The position numbers were made by a program, and so were the translations under genes. DNA of 64,000 bases from Molossus alvarezi. Its lineage: Eukaryota; Chordata; Mammalia; Chiroptera; Molossidae. Shown one piece after another: positions 32,421 to 46,100 of the stretch. Under the pieces are notes generated by a model. It searched no databases. It was not told the origin of the DNA and saw only the letters and a list, made by a program, of their open reading frames with translations. Numbering within the stretch: position 1 is the stretch's first letter; the number at the start of each line of letters is the position of its first letter. The stretch spans positions 1-64,000 of the forward strand of contig JBAWUJ010000088.1 in NCBI GenBank assembly GCA_037176705.1, written 5' to 3'.

Positions 32421-34376
32421 AGCGGAAAAGAGAGGAGAGAAGACAAGTGTCCCAAGCACCCTCCCGCTGCCGTGAATCGAGCACGTGCCCGGGCTCCCGA
32501 GCGCTGGGCCACGCGTCTCCGTGGCCCCGTTAGTCAGGATGCGATGCGACGTGATGTGATGCGATGCGATCCGGCTGGCCTCACTGTGACGTGGGGCAAT
32601 CGCGCAGCGCCTGCCCGGTGGCGGCTGTGATAAGCTCCGCACGGAGGAGGTTGACAGCTGGCCGGGTCGGCGCACAGGGGGATGGGCCGTCAGGCCGGGG
32701 GCGGGGCGAAAGGGGCGGGGCCGCGGCCGTCCTGAATGCTGGCAATTGACAGCACACCTGCGCGCCCCGGGGAAATGGAAGGCGGTGTGTAGGAGCAGGG
32801 TCGGGGCAAATGACACAGGGCAGTACCTGCCATGAAAACCACTTTCACGGCCTGAGAAATGCAGGTGGGGGCCTCATCCCTTACACTTACTTCTTGACAC
32901 CTGTGTCGCGTGGAAACAATATCCACGTGAATCGGCCTCCCGGAACTGTGTCGTCCGTTCGCTTCTCCTTTTTACACATGTCCACTTTTCCCAGACAAAA
33001 ACGGGATTTGGTGGACTGAAGAGGGTGACAGAGGGATTCCTGGCAGGACACGGCGAACCACTCCTGTGGCGGCGGGCACCGAACCGGCGGGGCAACCCCC
33101 CCCCAAAAGTCCCGCCCTAGGCGAGCGCCCCCCTCCACCCGTGTGTTTGGGCCGCCGCCCCGACAACCCACCAAGCTCCAGTCCGATGGCAAAGCGGCAG
33201 ATGTGTTCCACGGGACACCCCTCCACTGCTCGGCCCGCCTGCCACCAGCTTCCCATGGGCCGGGGGCCCTACCCTTTGGGCACTGTGAAGCTTTCGCCCC
33301 CACTCCTCCCCTTGCCTGGCGTTGGAATCTCTGCCAAGGGCAAGTGGTGCGGCTGGGCGAGGAGGAGGCCTACTAAGGAAACTTGCCTGCCGTCAACCCC
33401 TCCTTCCTGTTCTCCTGTGGGGAATCTTGGTGTGACTCCACACTGCTTCTTGAAGCAGTGAGTGTGTGGGGAAAGCCAAAGACAATAAACTCTTCAGGTG
33501 TTGCAGAGTTCCCTCTTCCCGCTCCCTCCTGCCCTCCCACTTGACCATACCCCCTGGCCCCCTCCCACTCCCTCTCAAAGGCCGCCTGTGATGCAAATGG
33601 GACCTGCACCGCTCACAGACACCAGAGAGGTGTGACTGGACGATCCCCTGAATCACCGGCAGAGGGCTGTCCCCAGCCTGGATCTTTGTGTTCTCATGGG
33701 GAAGGAGGTGGAGGAGACACTGCACAGAACATCTGCCTTCCGCTCGCCCCGTGAATTTATTGCAACCTGAATGCAAGTGAAGGGAGCACAACCTGAACTC
33801 ATGCACATTTATTACGGAAACGGAGCGAGCCACCCTACGCGTCTGGCCTAGGGAGCACAGGCAGGCTCTCGGCTCATCTAAAGAGCCTTTTCTGCCTCAC
33901 ATCCCCTTCTGTCTGGAAGTTTTGGTTTTGAAGTTCCTCGCCTAGATATTCCTGGTGCAGTTGGACTCCCAAAGTCTCCCCTTTTCTTTGGTCTAGTTCC
34001 TGGGAAGGACCTGCCTCTTTGGTCGGTTGGTTGCTCGGTTGCTTGGTTCATTCCTTTACACTCTTCTTTCCTCCTCCCTCCCTCTCTCCCTCCCTGCTGT
34101 CCCAACAACTTCAGGATGATTGCCACTAAGTGGTGTCTGAATTCTCCCCCTCTCCCCTTCCGTGCCCCCTCCTCCACTGCACACTTCTGTGACAAGTAGA
34201 GTCTGTTGGCCTGGTTCTCAAGATCAGGCCCTGCTACACACGTCCCGCAAAGCTCTTTGGCTTTGTTTATCTTTCCTGCCTCGGTTTCTCCATTCCTCTT
34301 CTCCCAGAATTATCCTGGCATTTCGGTGTCCAACTGCAAATCAAGGAAATACCCTCGGGTGAGGTTTAACTGAAGA

Positions 34377-34407
<31 letters not shown>

Positions 34408-34579
34408 CCAACACCAGGACCCGCACCAGCACCAGCACCAGCACCAGCACCAGCACCAGCACCAGCACCAGCACCAGCACCAGCAACAACAAAGAATGAC
34501 TCAAAAAACTCATCAGACTCAAAGATTACACATCGGGTCCTGGGGTGAATTCTGTGGAAGGCCAGGAGACAAATAGGGG
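28821..34579 (+). repeat. Array unit 6 (5759 bp)
   Basis: Complete unit. CAG9, CACCAG10, the same microsatellite haplotype as adjacent unit 7. A private G-to-A at 34176 removes a CpG. It carries A at unit position 3955. Confidence 0.97.
34379..34483 (+). repeat. CAG9 / CACCAG10 tract (unit 6)
   Basis: Counted directly: 9 CAG, fixed interruption, 10 CACCAG. Confidence 0.97.
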
Positions 34580-37500
34580 ACCCTCTCTGACACATGCAGG
34601 AACTCCCTGACTTTCAAAGAGAGGGATTTTTGATGTCCTGACTTGTTTCTAGGTTCTCATTGCAGGGTGGTAAATATAAACATCACCTACGACCTAAGGT
34701 CTGAACCCTTTTCAGAACACACAGTTCACGGGCGTCTACTACATATGTTCACATCCTCCTCCTGGGGTCCACTCCTTTGGGGTGATGTTTCAAACAACCC
34801 CGGGATCACGACTTAGGAGTCAGGGCTCTCCCGAGGAGAGGACCGTGTGTGTGCGCGCGTGTGCGCGTAACAGGGGCCACATACACATAGGAACACAGGC
34901 GAGCTCAGCGGAGGCCTGTGTCGTGGCCCCACAGACCCAGAGACCTACACTAAACTCCAAGGACGGTCCAAACTACAAAGGTGTTAACTAAATTCACTTG
35001 ATGGGGGTGTTGCCCATGTCCTAGGCCCGGACCTACCCTTGGAAATCGGTGGGCGGAGGGAGGATCGGTGTGTCCTGTCTGTCCAGTTCAGTGCTCACCA
35101 TCCATCCATCCATCCACCCACCCACCCACCCAACCATCTACCCATCCATCCATGTGAGGGGAACCTAAAGGAGAGTTACCAAAATCGTCAGCTGGAGCAC
35201 AGTGTTTCAGTACGCGTGTGCTCGTTGTTCCCGAGACACAGGCTTACTGAGTCCATTCATCCCCTACCAGGCCTCCCCGCACCCTCATCACTCCACACCA
35301 GCATTTGGCCTAGGGAATCGAAGACGCCGAGATGGACTGTTTAACTTCTCCTTGGATGCCCTGGACTTGCACCCCTAAACCGCCACCGCTCAACACCACC
35401 GCCACCACCCGACCGCCACCTAACCCCCACCCACACCCTGCCCTGTCTCAGAGGGTGGAGGGCAGTTTTCGGCTTTGGCACATGGAGGCGAAGTCTTTCA
35501 GCCCCAGACTGCCCGCCCGCGCTCCCTTCCTGCAGCTTGGAATCAGTGGCCTAAGTGTGGGGGAGTTGTAGAAGCCTGAGGCAAAGTCCTAGGCTCTCTG
35601 CATTTGAATGAAGCCATTGCTTTCCCTTGGAATAAGTGGCCCTGGCCTTCCCTTCCCATCCCCTAAGCCCACCCCCACCCCACCCCCAGGCCCAGGCCAG
35701 GCCACCTTGCTTAGGCCCATGCCTGTCTTTGTGGAAAACAGAAGGGTAGGGGTTTCATCCTAAGTTCTGCACCAGGCCTCTGGGCCTCAGAAAATTCACG
35801 CATTGGGTGCCTGCGTGCCTGCCCGTGTGTGACTTGGGGAAGAAAGAGCAGGGACTACAGGGCAGTGGGCATGTGGGAGCTCTCTGTACAACTTCCTCAG
35901 TCTCGCCCTGAGCCCCAAAGGGCTCTAGCCAGAGAGGGAGGGAGGGAGGAAAGAGAGAGGCAAGAGAAAGAATACACACGTACAGCCTATTGAGAAAGAA
36001 GCTCAGAGGCCCACCTCCAGGGACTGAGGATGCCATTGTAATATTCTGAAGGGAAAAGGAGCAAAGGAAAGGCCAACTCTTCCAGGCTGGCTCCGGGGCG
36101 AGGTCGGCCACTGCCCCTGTGTGTTCTCCCCGGGGCCACCAGACATAAGCTACAAAGCGATCTACACATGGCTGCCTTCTGTGCGGGTCTTGGAGGTGCC
36201 TAGGCAATGTCAAGCTGGGCCCCAAGGCTGGCTGCTACCACTGCCAGGCCTGGGGCCAGTGAGCCAGAGGAGGGATGGGGCTCGCTGAGGCCAGGTGTTG
36301 CTGGTTTCAGAGAATTTAGGACCACGTGAAGCAAGCGGGAGCCAAGACAGGCCAATCCTAGGAGAAAAGCAATGGACACAGCTTGGGTGGGCCTGAATGG
36401 GCCGTGGGGCGGGGCCTCAGGCAATCACCAGGGTGGCCCAGACAGTGGGTGCCAGGTCACCAGAGTCCCAGGGACGGTGCGCGCCCGCCCACCGGGCTGC
36501 CTGCCCCGCGAGGGAAGGGCTCACCCATGGAACAGCAGCCTCCACCAGCACGTGTGCCCGGGACAAAGCTGCCCCTCCAGCTCTCACCCCAATGCCAAAG
36601 GACTCAGTTCTTCCCAGGGATGTCTCTGGTGCCTTTCAAGCTGCCGCTGTCCCTCCCTGCCACCCACCCCCACTCCGCAGCCCGCAGAAAGAGGGTCCCC
36701 GGAGCTCCGTGCGTGGGCAGGCCCTTTCAAAGGAACTGCCTGGGACCCCGGCAGGCTCGACCTCGATTCCCCGTGGTTTGCACAGCCACAAGGGATGGGG
36801 ACTTCTCTTCCTGGTACTGGGATCCTGAGCTGGGCGGGGGCCCGGTGTGGGAGGCGAAGCCCTTGCTCCTCAGGGAAGATGTTCCCAGTCGAGGTATCCC
36901 TCCTGATGTCTCACTACACTCTTAGGTCTCCCACCAGATGGTCTCCCTTGTCACGGGCCCGGAAGCCTTCCGTGAGAAACAAAGCGCGCGGGCCGGCTCG
37001 GCGGCTGGCAGCCGCTCTTCCCTCGCCGGCCCACTGAACATCCTCCAGGTCGAAAGGGAGGGGGAGATCTCCTCGGCCCTCTCAGGGTCTCTGCCCGGGC
37101 CGAGGCCGCAGACTGACGCGAAGCCGATGAAATGGACGAGAGCGCCGCGATATTGAAACGTTTTATTGACTGATTATGTACTTGTATGTCGCCAGAGGCC
37201 AAGGGGGGGGGAGGGAGCGAGCCAGCGAGGGAGGTGTGGAGGCCTGTGTGTGTCTGTGAGGGAGGGAGGGAGGGAGTGTCTGTGCGTGTGTGCCTCTCTC
37301 CGGCCCGCTTCCGGGTCTGCCCGCAGAACCGCGGTCACGCGATCGAGGCACCGAACGAGCGAGGACGACTTGCGGGTGACGCGTGACCGCGCCATCAACG
37401 GCGGCCCTGGCCGCCGGTTGCCTGGGCGACCGGAGAGACAGATTGCCCGGCACCGGACTTCGCCGCTGCAACGGACAGCGACCGCTGCAACGGACAGCGA

Positions 37501-38148
37501 CCGGGTCCACCAGTGGCCCGGATCTCTAACGGGCCGTGACTGGGCGCTGCTGTGTCGGTGTGGGTGGGGGCGGGGCGGTGTGCGTGTCCGTGGGGGTGCG
37601 TGTGTGTGTGTCTGGGTGGGGGGGCGAGGCCGGCTGTGGGTGGCCTGGTGTGCTGGGGACTGGGCGGGCGCGGGCGGATCAGGCAATAAATATTAACACG
37701 TTGATCTGAAGGACTTAGGTTTCAAAAGTACTTATTTGACCTAAGACACGACAGTCCCTACCTCTCTGAAAACAGTTGCAGTGTGCACCAGGACCGTTTC
37801 CACTCCTGTGGATGGTTGACGTATCGCGGTATCGCCGGCGCCGGCGAAAACCCCAGGCCACCGGGGTCGGGCTTCTCTGCCCACAGCAGGTGTCCTCCGC
37901 CGGAACCGAGATCGCACAGAGAAGCTGCCTCCTCTCCTCGCTCCGAGGAAATCCCCAAATCCGCCCGGGGACCCGCTTGCCCGCCTGACCTTCCTCGGCA
38001 CAGGAGGGGCCTAGGGGAGCAGTCCCTTCCACGACTCCGCGAAATTCCCTGTCCTGCAAGACCGGAGAGCTCTATGAGACTAGGGGGGAGAGAGAGAGGA
38101 GGAGAGGGAGACGGGGGCGGGGCGGGAAAGCGAGAGAGACAGAGAGAG

Positions 38149-38179
<31 letters not shown>

Positions 38180-40135
38180 AGCGGAAAAGAGAGGAGAGAA
38201 GACAAGTGTCCCAAGCACCCTCCCGCTGCCGTGAATCGAGCACGTGCCCGGGCTCCCGAGCGCTGGGCCACGCGTCTCCGTGGCCCCGTTAGTCAGGATG
38301 CGATGCGACGTGATGTGATGCGATGCGATCCGGCTGGCCTCACTGTGACGTGGGGCAATCGCGCAGCGCCTGCCCGGTGGCGGCTGTGATAAGCTCCGCA
38401 CGGAGGAGGTTGACAGCTGGCCGGGTCGGCGCACAGGGGGATGGGCCGTCAGGCCGGGGGCGGGGCGAAAGGGGCGGGGCCGCGGCCGTCCTGAATGCTG
38501 GCAATTGACAGCACACCTGCGCGCCCCGGGGAAATGGAAGGCGGTGTGTAGGAGCAGGGTCGGGGCAAATGACACAGGGCAGTACCTGCCATGAAAACCA
38601 CTTTCACGGCCTGAGAAATGCAGGTGGGGGCCTCATCCCTTACACTTACTTCTTGACACCTGTGTCGCGTGGAAACAATATCCACGTGAATCGGCCTCCC
38701 GGAACTGTGTCGTCCGTTCGCTTCTCCTTTTTACACATGTCCACTTTTCCCAGACAAAAACGGGATTTGGTGGACTGAAGAGGGTGACAGAGGGATTCCT
38801 GGCAGGACACGGCGAACCACTCCTGTGGCGGCGGGCACCGAACCGGCGGGGCAACCCCCCCCCAAAAGTCCCGCCCTAGGCGAGCGCCCCCCTCCACCCG
38901 TGTGTTTGGGCCGCCGCCCCGACAACCCACCAAGCTCCAGTCCGATGGCAAAGCGGCAGATGTGTTCCACGGGACACCCCTCCACTGCTCGGCCCGCCTG
39001 CCACCAGCTTCCCATGGGCCGGGGGCCCTACCCTTTGGGCACTGTGAAGCTTTCGCCCCCACTCCTCCCCTTGCCTGGCGTTGGAATCTCTGCCAAGGGC
39101 AAGTGGTGCGGCTGGGCGAGGAGGAGGCCTACTAAGGAAACTTGCCTGCCGTCAACCCCTCCTTCCTGTTCTCCTGTGGGGAATCTTGGTGTGACTCCAC
39201 ACTGCTTCTTGAAGCAGTGAGTGTGTGGGGAAAGCCAAAGACAATAAACTCTTCAGGTGTTGCAGAGTTCCCTCTTCCCGCTCCCTCCTGCCCTCCCACT
39301 TGACCATACCCCCTGGCCCCCTCCCACTCCCTCTCAAAGGCCGCCTGTGATGCAAATGGGACCTGCACCGCTCACAGACACCAGAGAGGTGTGACTGGAC
39401 GATCCCCTGAATCACCGGCAGAGGGCTGTCCCCAGCCTGGATCTTTGTGTTCTCATGGGGAAGGAGGTGGAGGAGACACTGCACAGAACATCTGCCTTCC
39501 GCTCGCCCCGTGAATTTATTGCAACCTGAATGCAAGTGAAGGGAGCACAACCTGAACTCATGCACATTTATTACGGAAACGGAGCGAGCCACCCTACGCG
39601 TCTGGCCTAGGGAGCACAGGCAGGCTCTCGGCTCATCTAAAGAGCCTTTTCTGCCTCACATCCCCTTCTGTCTGGAAGTTTTGGTTTTGAAGTTCCTCGC
39701 CTAGATATTCCTGGTGCAGTTGGACTCCCAAAGTCTCCCCTTTTCTTTGGTCTAGTTCCTGGGAAGGACCTGCCTCTTTGGTCGGTTGGTTGCTCGGTTG
39801 CTTGGTTCATTCCTTTACACTCTTCTTTCCTCCTCCCTCCCTCTCTCCCTCCCTGCTGTCCCAACAACTTCAGGATGATTGCCACTAAGTGGTGTCTGAA
39901 TTCTCCCCCTCTCCCCTTCCGTGCCCCCTCCTCCGCTGCACACTTCTGTGACAAGTAGAGTCTGTTGGCCTGGTTCTCAAGATCAGGCCCTGCTACACAC
40001 GTCCCGCAAAGCTCTTTGGCTTTGTTTATCTTTCCTGCCTCGGTTTCTCCATTCCTCTTCTCCCAGAATTATCCTGGCATTTCGGTGTCCAACTGCAAAT
40101 CAAGGAAATACCCTCGGGTGAGGTTTAACTGAAGA

Positions 40136-40166
<31 letters not shown>

Positions 40167-40338
40167 CCAACACCAGGACCCGCACCAGCACCAGCACCAG
40201 CACCAGCACCAGCACCAGCACCAGCACCAGCACCAGCACCAGCAACAACAAAGAATGACTCAAAAAACTCATCAGACTCAAAGATTACACATCGGGTCCT
40301 GGGGTGAATTCTGTGGAAGGCCAGGAGACAAATAGGGG
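34580..40338 (+). repeat. Array unit 7 (5759 bp)
   Basis: Complete unit. CAG9, CACCAG10, identical in length to unit 6. A private G-to-A at 35303 removes a CpG. It carries A at unit position 3955. Confidence 0.97.
40138..40242 (+). repeat. CAG9 / CACCAG10 tract (unit 7)
   Basis: Counted directly and identical to unit 6. Units 6 and 7 are the only adjacent pair with the same tract haplotype. Confidence 0.97.
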
Positions 40339-43300
40339 ACCCTCTCTGACACATGCAGGAACTCCCTGACTTTCAAAGAGAGGGATTTTTGATGTCCTGA
40401 CTTGTTTCTAGGTTCTCATTGCAGGGTGGTAAATATAAACATCACCTACGACCTAAGGTCTGAACCCTTTTCAGAACACACAGTTCACGGGCGTCTACTA
40501 CATATGTTCACATCCTCCTCCTGGGGTCCACTCCTTTGGGGTGATGTTTCAAACAACCCCGGGATCACGACTTAGGAGTCAGGGCTCTCCCGAGGAGAGG
40601 ACCGTGTGTGTGCGCGCGTGTGCGCGTAACAGGGGCCACATACACATAGGAACACAGGCGAGCTCAGCGGAGGCCTGTGTCGTGGCCCCACAGACCCAGA
40701 GACCTACACTAAACTCCAAGGACGGTCCAAACTACAAAGGTGTTAACTAAATTCACTTGATGGGGGTGTTGCCCATGTCCTAGGCCCGGACCTACCCTTG
40801 GAAATCGGTGGGCGGAGGGAGGATCGGTGTGTCCTGTCTGTCCAGTTCAGTGCTCACCATCCATCCATCCATCCACCCACCCACCCACCCAACCATCTAC
40901 CCATCCATCCATGTGAGGGGAACCTAAAGGAGAGTTACCAAAATCGTCAGCTGGAGCACAGTGTTTCAGTACGCGTGTGCTCGTTGTTCCCGAGACACAG
41001 GCTTACTGAGTCCATTCATCCCCTACCAGGCCTCCCCGCACCCTCATCACTCCACACCAGCGTTTGGCCTAGGGAATCGAAGACGCCGAGATGGACTGTT
41101 TAACTTCTCCTTGGATGCCCTGGACTTGCACCCCTAAACCGCCACCGCTCAACACCACCGCCACCACCCGACCGCCACCTAACCCCCACCCACACCCTGC
41201 CCTGTCTCAGAGGGTGGAGGGCAGTTTTCGGCTTTGGCACATGGAGGCGAAGTCTTTCAGCCCCAGACTGCCCGCCCGCGCTCCCTTCCTGCAGCTTGGA
41301 ATCAGTGGCCTAAGTGTGGGGGAGTTGTAGAAGCCTGAGGCAAAGTCCTAGGCTCTCTGCATTTGAATGAAGCCATTGCTTTCCCTTGGAATAAGTGGCC
41401 CTGGCCTTCCCTTCCCATCCCCTAAGCCCACCCCCACCCCACCCCCAGGCCCAGGCCAGGCCACCTTGCTTAGGCCCATGCCTGTCTTTGTGGAAAACAG
41501 AAGGGTAGGGGTTTCATCCTAAGTTCTGCACCAGGCCTCTGGGCCTCAGAAAATTCACGCATTGGGTGCCTGCGTGCCTGCCCGTGTGTGACTTGGGGAA
41601 GAAAGAGCAGGGACTACAGGGCAGTGGGCATGTGGGAGCTCTCTGTACAACTTCCTCAGTCTCGCCCTGAGCCCCAAAGGGCTCTAGCCAGAGAGGGAGG
41701 GAGGGAGGAAAGAGAGAGGCAAGAGAAAGAATACACACGTACAGCCTATTGAGAAAGAAGCTCAGAGGCCCACCTCCAGGGACTGAGGATGCCATTGTAA
41801 TATTCTGAAGGGAAAAGGAGCAAAGGAAAGGCCAACTCTTCCAGGCTGGCTCCGGGGCGAGGTCGGCCACTGCCCCTGTGTGTTCTCCCCGGGGCCACCA
41901 GACATAAGCTACAAAGCGATCTACACATGGCTGCCTTCTGTGCGGGTCTTGGAGGTGCCTAGGCAATGTCAAGCTGGGCCCCAAGGCTGGCTGCTACCAC
42001 TGCCAGGCCTGGGGCCAGTGAGCCAGAGGAGGGATGGGGCTCGCTGAGGCCAGGTGTTGCTGGTTTCAGAGAATTTAGGACCACGTGAAGCAAGCGGGAG
42101 CCAAGACAGGCCAATCCTAGGAGAAAAGCAATGGACACAGCTTGGGTGGGCCTGAATGGGCCGTGGGGCGGGGCCTCAGGCAATCACCAGGGTGGCCCAG
42201 ACAGTGGGTGCCAGGTCACCAGAGTCCCAGGGATGGTGCGCGCCCGCCCACCGGGCTGCCTGCCCCGCGAGGGAAGGGCTCACCCATGGAACAGCAGCCT
42301 CCACCAGCACGTGTGCCCGGGACAAAGCTGCCCCTCCAGCTCTCACCCCAATGCCAAAGGACTCAGTTCTTCCCAGGGATGTCTCTGGTGCCTTTCAAGC
42401 TGCCGCTGTCCCTCCCTGCCACCCACCCCCACTCCGCAGCCCGCAGAAAGAGGGTCCCCGGAGCTCCGTGCGTGGGCAGGCCCTTTCAAAGGAACTGCCT
42501 GGGACCCCGGCAGGCTCGACCTCGATTCCCCGTGGTTTGCACAGCCACAAGGGATGGGGACTTCTCTTCCTGGTACTGGGATCCTGAGCTGGGCGGGGGC
42601 CCGGTGTGGGAGGCGAAGCCCTTGCTCCTCAGGGAAGATGTTCCCAGTCGAGGTATCCCTCCTGATGTCTCACTACACTCTTAGGTCTCCCACCAGATGG
42701 TCTCCCTTGTCACGGGCCCGGAAGCCTTCCGTGAGAAACAAAGCGCGCGGGCCGGCTCGGCGGCTGGCAGCCGCTCTTCCCTCGCCGGCCCACTGAACAT
42801 CCTCCAGGTCGAAAGGGAGGGGGAGATCTCCTCGGCCCTCTCAGGGTCTCTGCCCGGGCCGAGGCCGCAGACTGACGCGAAGCCGATGAAATGGACGAGA
42901 GCGCCGCGATATTGAAACGTTTTATTGACTGATTATGTACTTGTATGTCGCCAGAGGCCAAGGGGGGGGGAGGGAGCGAGCCAGCGAGGGAGGTGTGGAG
43001 GCCTGTGTGTGTCTGTGAGGGAGGGAGGGAGGGAGTGTCTGTGCGTGTGTGCCTCTCTCCGGCCCGCTTCCGGGTCTGCCCGCAGAACCGCGGTCACGCG
43101 ATCGAGGCACCGAACGAGCGAGGACGACTTGCGGGTGACGCGTGACCGCGCCATCAACGGCGGCCCTGGCCGCCGGTTGCCTGGGCGACCGGAGAGACAG
43201 ATTGCCCGGCACCGGACTTCGCCGCTGCAACGGACAGCGACCGCTGCAACGGACAGCGACCGGGTCCACCAGTGGCCCGGATCTCTAACGGGCCGTGACT

Positions 43301-43907
43301 GGGCGCTGCTGTGTCGGTGTGGGTGGGGGCGGGGCGGTGTGCGTGTCCGTGGGGGTGCGTGTGTGTGTGTCTGGGTGGGGGGGCGAGGCCGGCTGTGGGT
43401 GGCCTGGTGTGCTGGGGACTGGGCGGGCGCGGGCGGATCAGGCAATAAATATTAACACGTTGATCTGAAGGACTTAGGTTTCAAAAGTACTTATTTGACC
43501 TAAGACACGACAGTCCCTACCTCTCTGAAAACAGTTGCAGTGTGCACCAGGACCGTTTCCACTCCTGTGGATGGTTGACGTATCGCGGTATCGCCGGCGC
43601 CGGCGAAAACCCCAGGCCACCGGGGTCGGGCTTCTCTGCCCACAGCAGGTGTCCTCCGCCGGAACCGAGATCGCACAGAGAAGCTGCCTCCTCTCCTCGC
43701 TCCGAGGAAATCCCCAAATCCGCCCGGGGACCCGCTTGCCCGCCTGACCTTCCTCGGCACAGGAGGGGCCTAGGGGAGCAGTCCCTTCCACGACTCCGCG
43801 AAATTCCCTGTCCTGCAAGACCGGAGAGCTCTATGAGACTAGGGGGGAGAGAGAGAGGAGGAGAGGGAGACGGGGGCGGGGCGGGAAAGCGAGAGAGACA
43901 GAGAGAG

Positions 43908-43938
<31 letters not shown>

Positions 43939-45894
43939 AGCGGAAAAGAGAGGAGAGAAGACAAGTGTCCCAAGCACCCTCCCGCTGCCGTGAATCGAGC
44001 ACGTGCCCGGGCTCCCGAGCGCTGGGCCACGCGTCTCCGTGGCCCCGTTAGTCAGGATGCGATGCGACGTGATGTGATGCGATGCGATCCGGCTGGCCTC
44101 ACTGTGACGTGGGGCAATCGCGCAGCGCCTGCCCGGTGGCGGCTGTGATAAGCTCCGCACGGAGGAGGTTGACAGCTGGCCGGGTCGGCGCACAGGGGGA
44201 TGGGCCGTCAGGCCGGGGGCGGGGCGAAAGGGGCGGGGCCGCGGCCGTCCTGAATGCTGGCAATTGACAGCACACCTGCGCGCCCCGGGGAAATGGAAGG
44301 CGGTGTGTAGGAGCAGGGTCGGGGCAAATGACACAGGGCAGTACCTGCCATGAAAACCACTTTCACGGCCTGAGAAATGCAGGTGGGGGCCTCATCCCTT
44401 ACACTTACTTCTTGACACCTGTGTCGCGTGGAAACAATATCCACGTGAATCGGCCTCCCGGAACTGTGTCGTCCGTTCGCTTCTCCTTTTTACACATGTC
44501 CACTTTTCCCAGACAAAAACGGGATTTGGTGGACTGAAGAGGGTGACAGAGGGATTCCTGGCAGGACACGGCGAACCACTCCTGTGGCGGCGGGCACCGA
44601 ACCGGCGGGGCAACCCCCCCCCAAAAGTCCCGCCCTAGGCGAGCGCCCCCCTCCACCCGTGTGTTTGGGCCGCCGCCCCGACAACCCACCAAGCTCCAGT
44701 CCGATGGCAAAGCGGCAGATGTGTTCCACGGGACACCCCTCCACTGCTCGGCCCGCCTGCCACCAGCTTCCCATGGGCCGGGGGCCCTACCCTTTGGGCA
44801 CTGTGAAGCTTTCGCCCCCACTCCTCCCCTTGCCTGGCGTTGGAATCTCTGCCAAGGGCAAGTGGTGCGGCTGGGCGAGGAGGAGGCCTACTAAGGAAAC
44901 TTGCCTGCCGTCAACCCCTCCTTCCTGTTCTCCTGTGGGGAATCTTGGTGTGACTCCACACTGCTTCTTGAAGCAGTGAGTGTGTGGGGAAAGCCAAAGA
45001 CAATAAACTCTTCAGGTGTTGCAGAGTTCCCTCTTCCCGCTCCCTCCTGCCCTCCCACTTGACCATACCCCCTGGCCCCCTCCCACTCCCTCTCAAAGGC
45101 CGCCTGTGATGCAAATGGGACCTGCACCGCTCACAGACACCAGAGAGGTGTGACTGGACGATCCCCTGAATCACCGGCAGAGGGCTGTCCCCAGCCTGGA
45201 TCTTTGTGTTCTCATGGGGAAGGAGGTGGAGGAGACACTGCACAGAACATCTGCCTTCCGCTCGCCCCGTGAATTTATTGCAACCTGAATGCAAGTGAAG
45301 GGAGCACAACCTGAACTCATGCACATTTATTACGGAAACGGAGCGAGCCACCCTACGCGTCTGGCCTAGGGAGCACAGGCAGGCTCTCGGCTCATCTAAA
45401 GAGCCTTTTCTGCCTCACATCCCCTTCTGTCTGGAAGTTTTGGTTTTGAAGTTCCTCGCCTAGATATTCCTGGTGCAGTTGGACTCCCAAAGTCTCCCCT
45501 TTTCTTTGGTCTAGTTCCTGGGAAGGACCTGCCTCTTTGGTCGGTTGGTTGCTCGGTTGCTTGGTTCATTCCTTTACACTCTTCTTTCCTCCTCCCTCCC
45601 TCTCTCCCTCCCTGCTGTCCCAACAACTTCAGGATGATTGCCACTAAGTGGTGTCTGAATTCTCCCCCTCTCCCCTTCCGTGCCCCCTCCTCCGCTGCAC
45701 ACTTCTGTGACAAGTAGAGTCTGTTGGCCTGGTTCTCAAGATCAGGCCCTGCTACACACGTCCCGCAAAGCTCTTTGGCTTTGTTTATCTTTCCTGCCTC
45801 GGTTTCTCCATTCCTCTTCTCCCAGAATTATCCTGGCATTTCGGTGTCCAACTGCAAATCAAGGAAATACCCTCGGGTGAGGTTTAACTGAAGA

Positions 45895-45928
<34 letters not shown>

Positions 45929-46100
45929 CCAACACCAGGACCCGCACCAGCACCAGCACCAGCACCAGCACCAGCACCAGCACCAGCACCAGCACCAGCA
46001 CCAGCAACAACAAAGAATGACTCAAAAAACTCATCAGACTCAAAGATTACACATCGGGTCCTGGGGTGAATTCTGTGGAAGGCCAGGAGACAAATAGGGG
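40339..46100 (+). repeat. Array unit 8 (5762 bp)
   Basis: Complete unit. CAG10, CACCAG10. A private C-to-T at 42234 removes a CpG. It carries A at unit position 3955. Confidence 0.97.
45897..46004 (+). repeat. CAG10 / CACCAG10 tract (unit 8)
   Basis: Counted directly: 10 CAG, fixed interruption, 10 CACCAG. Confidence 0.97.
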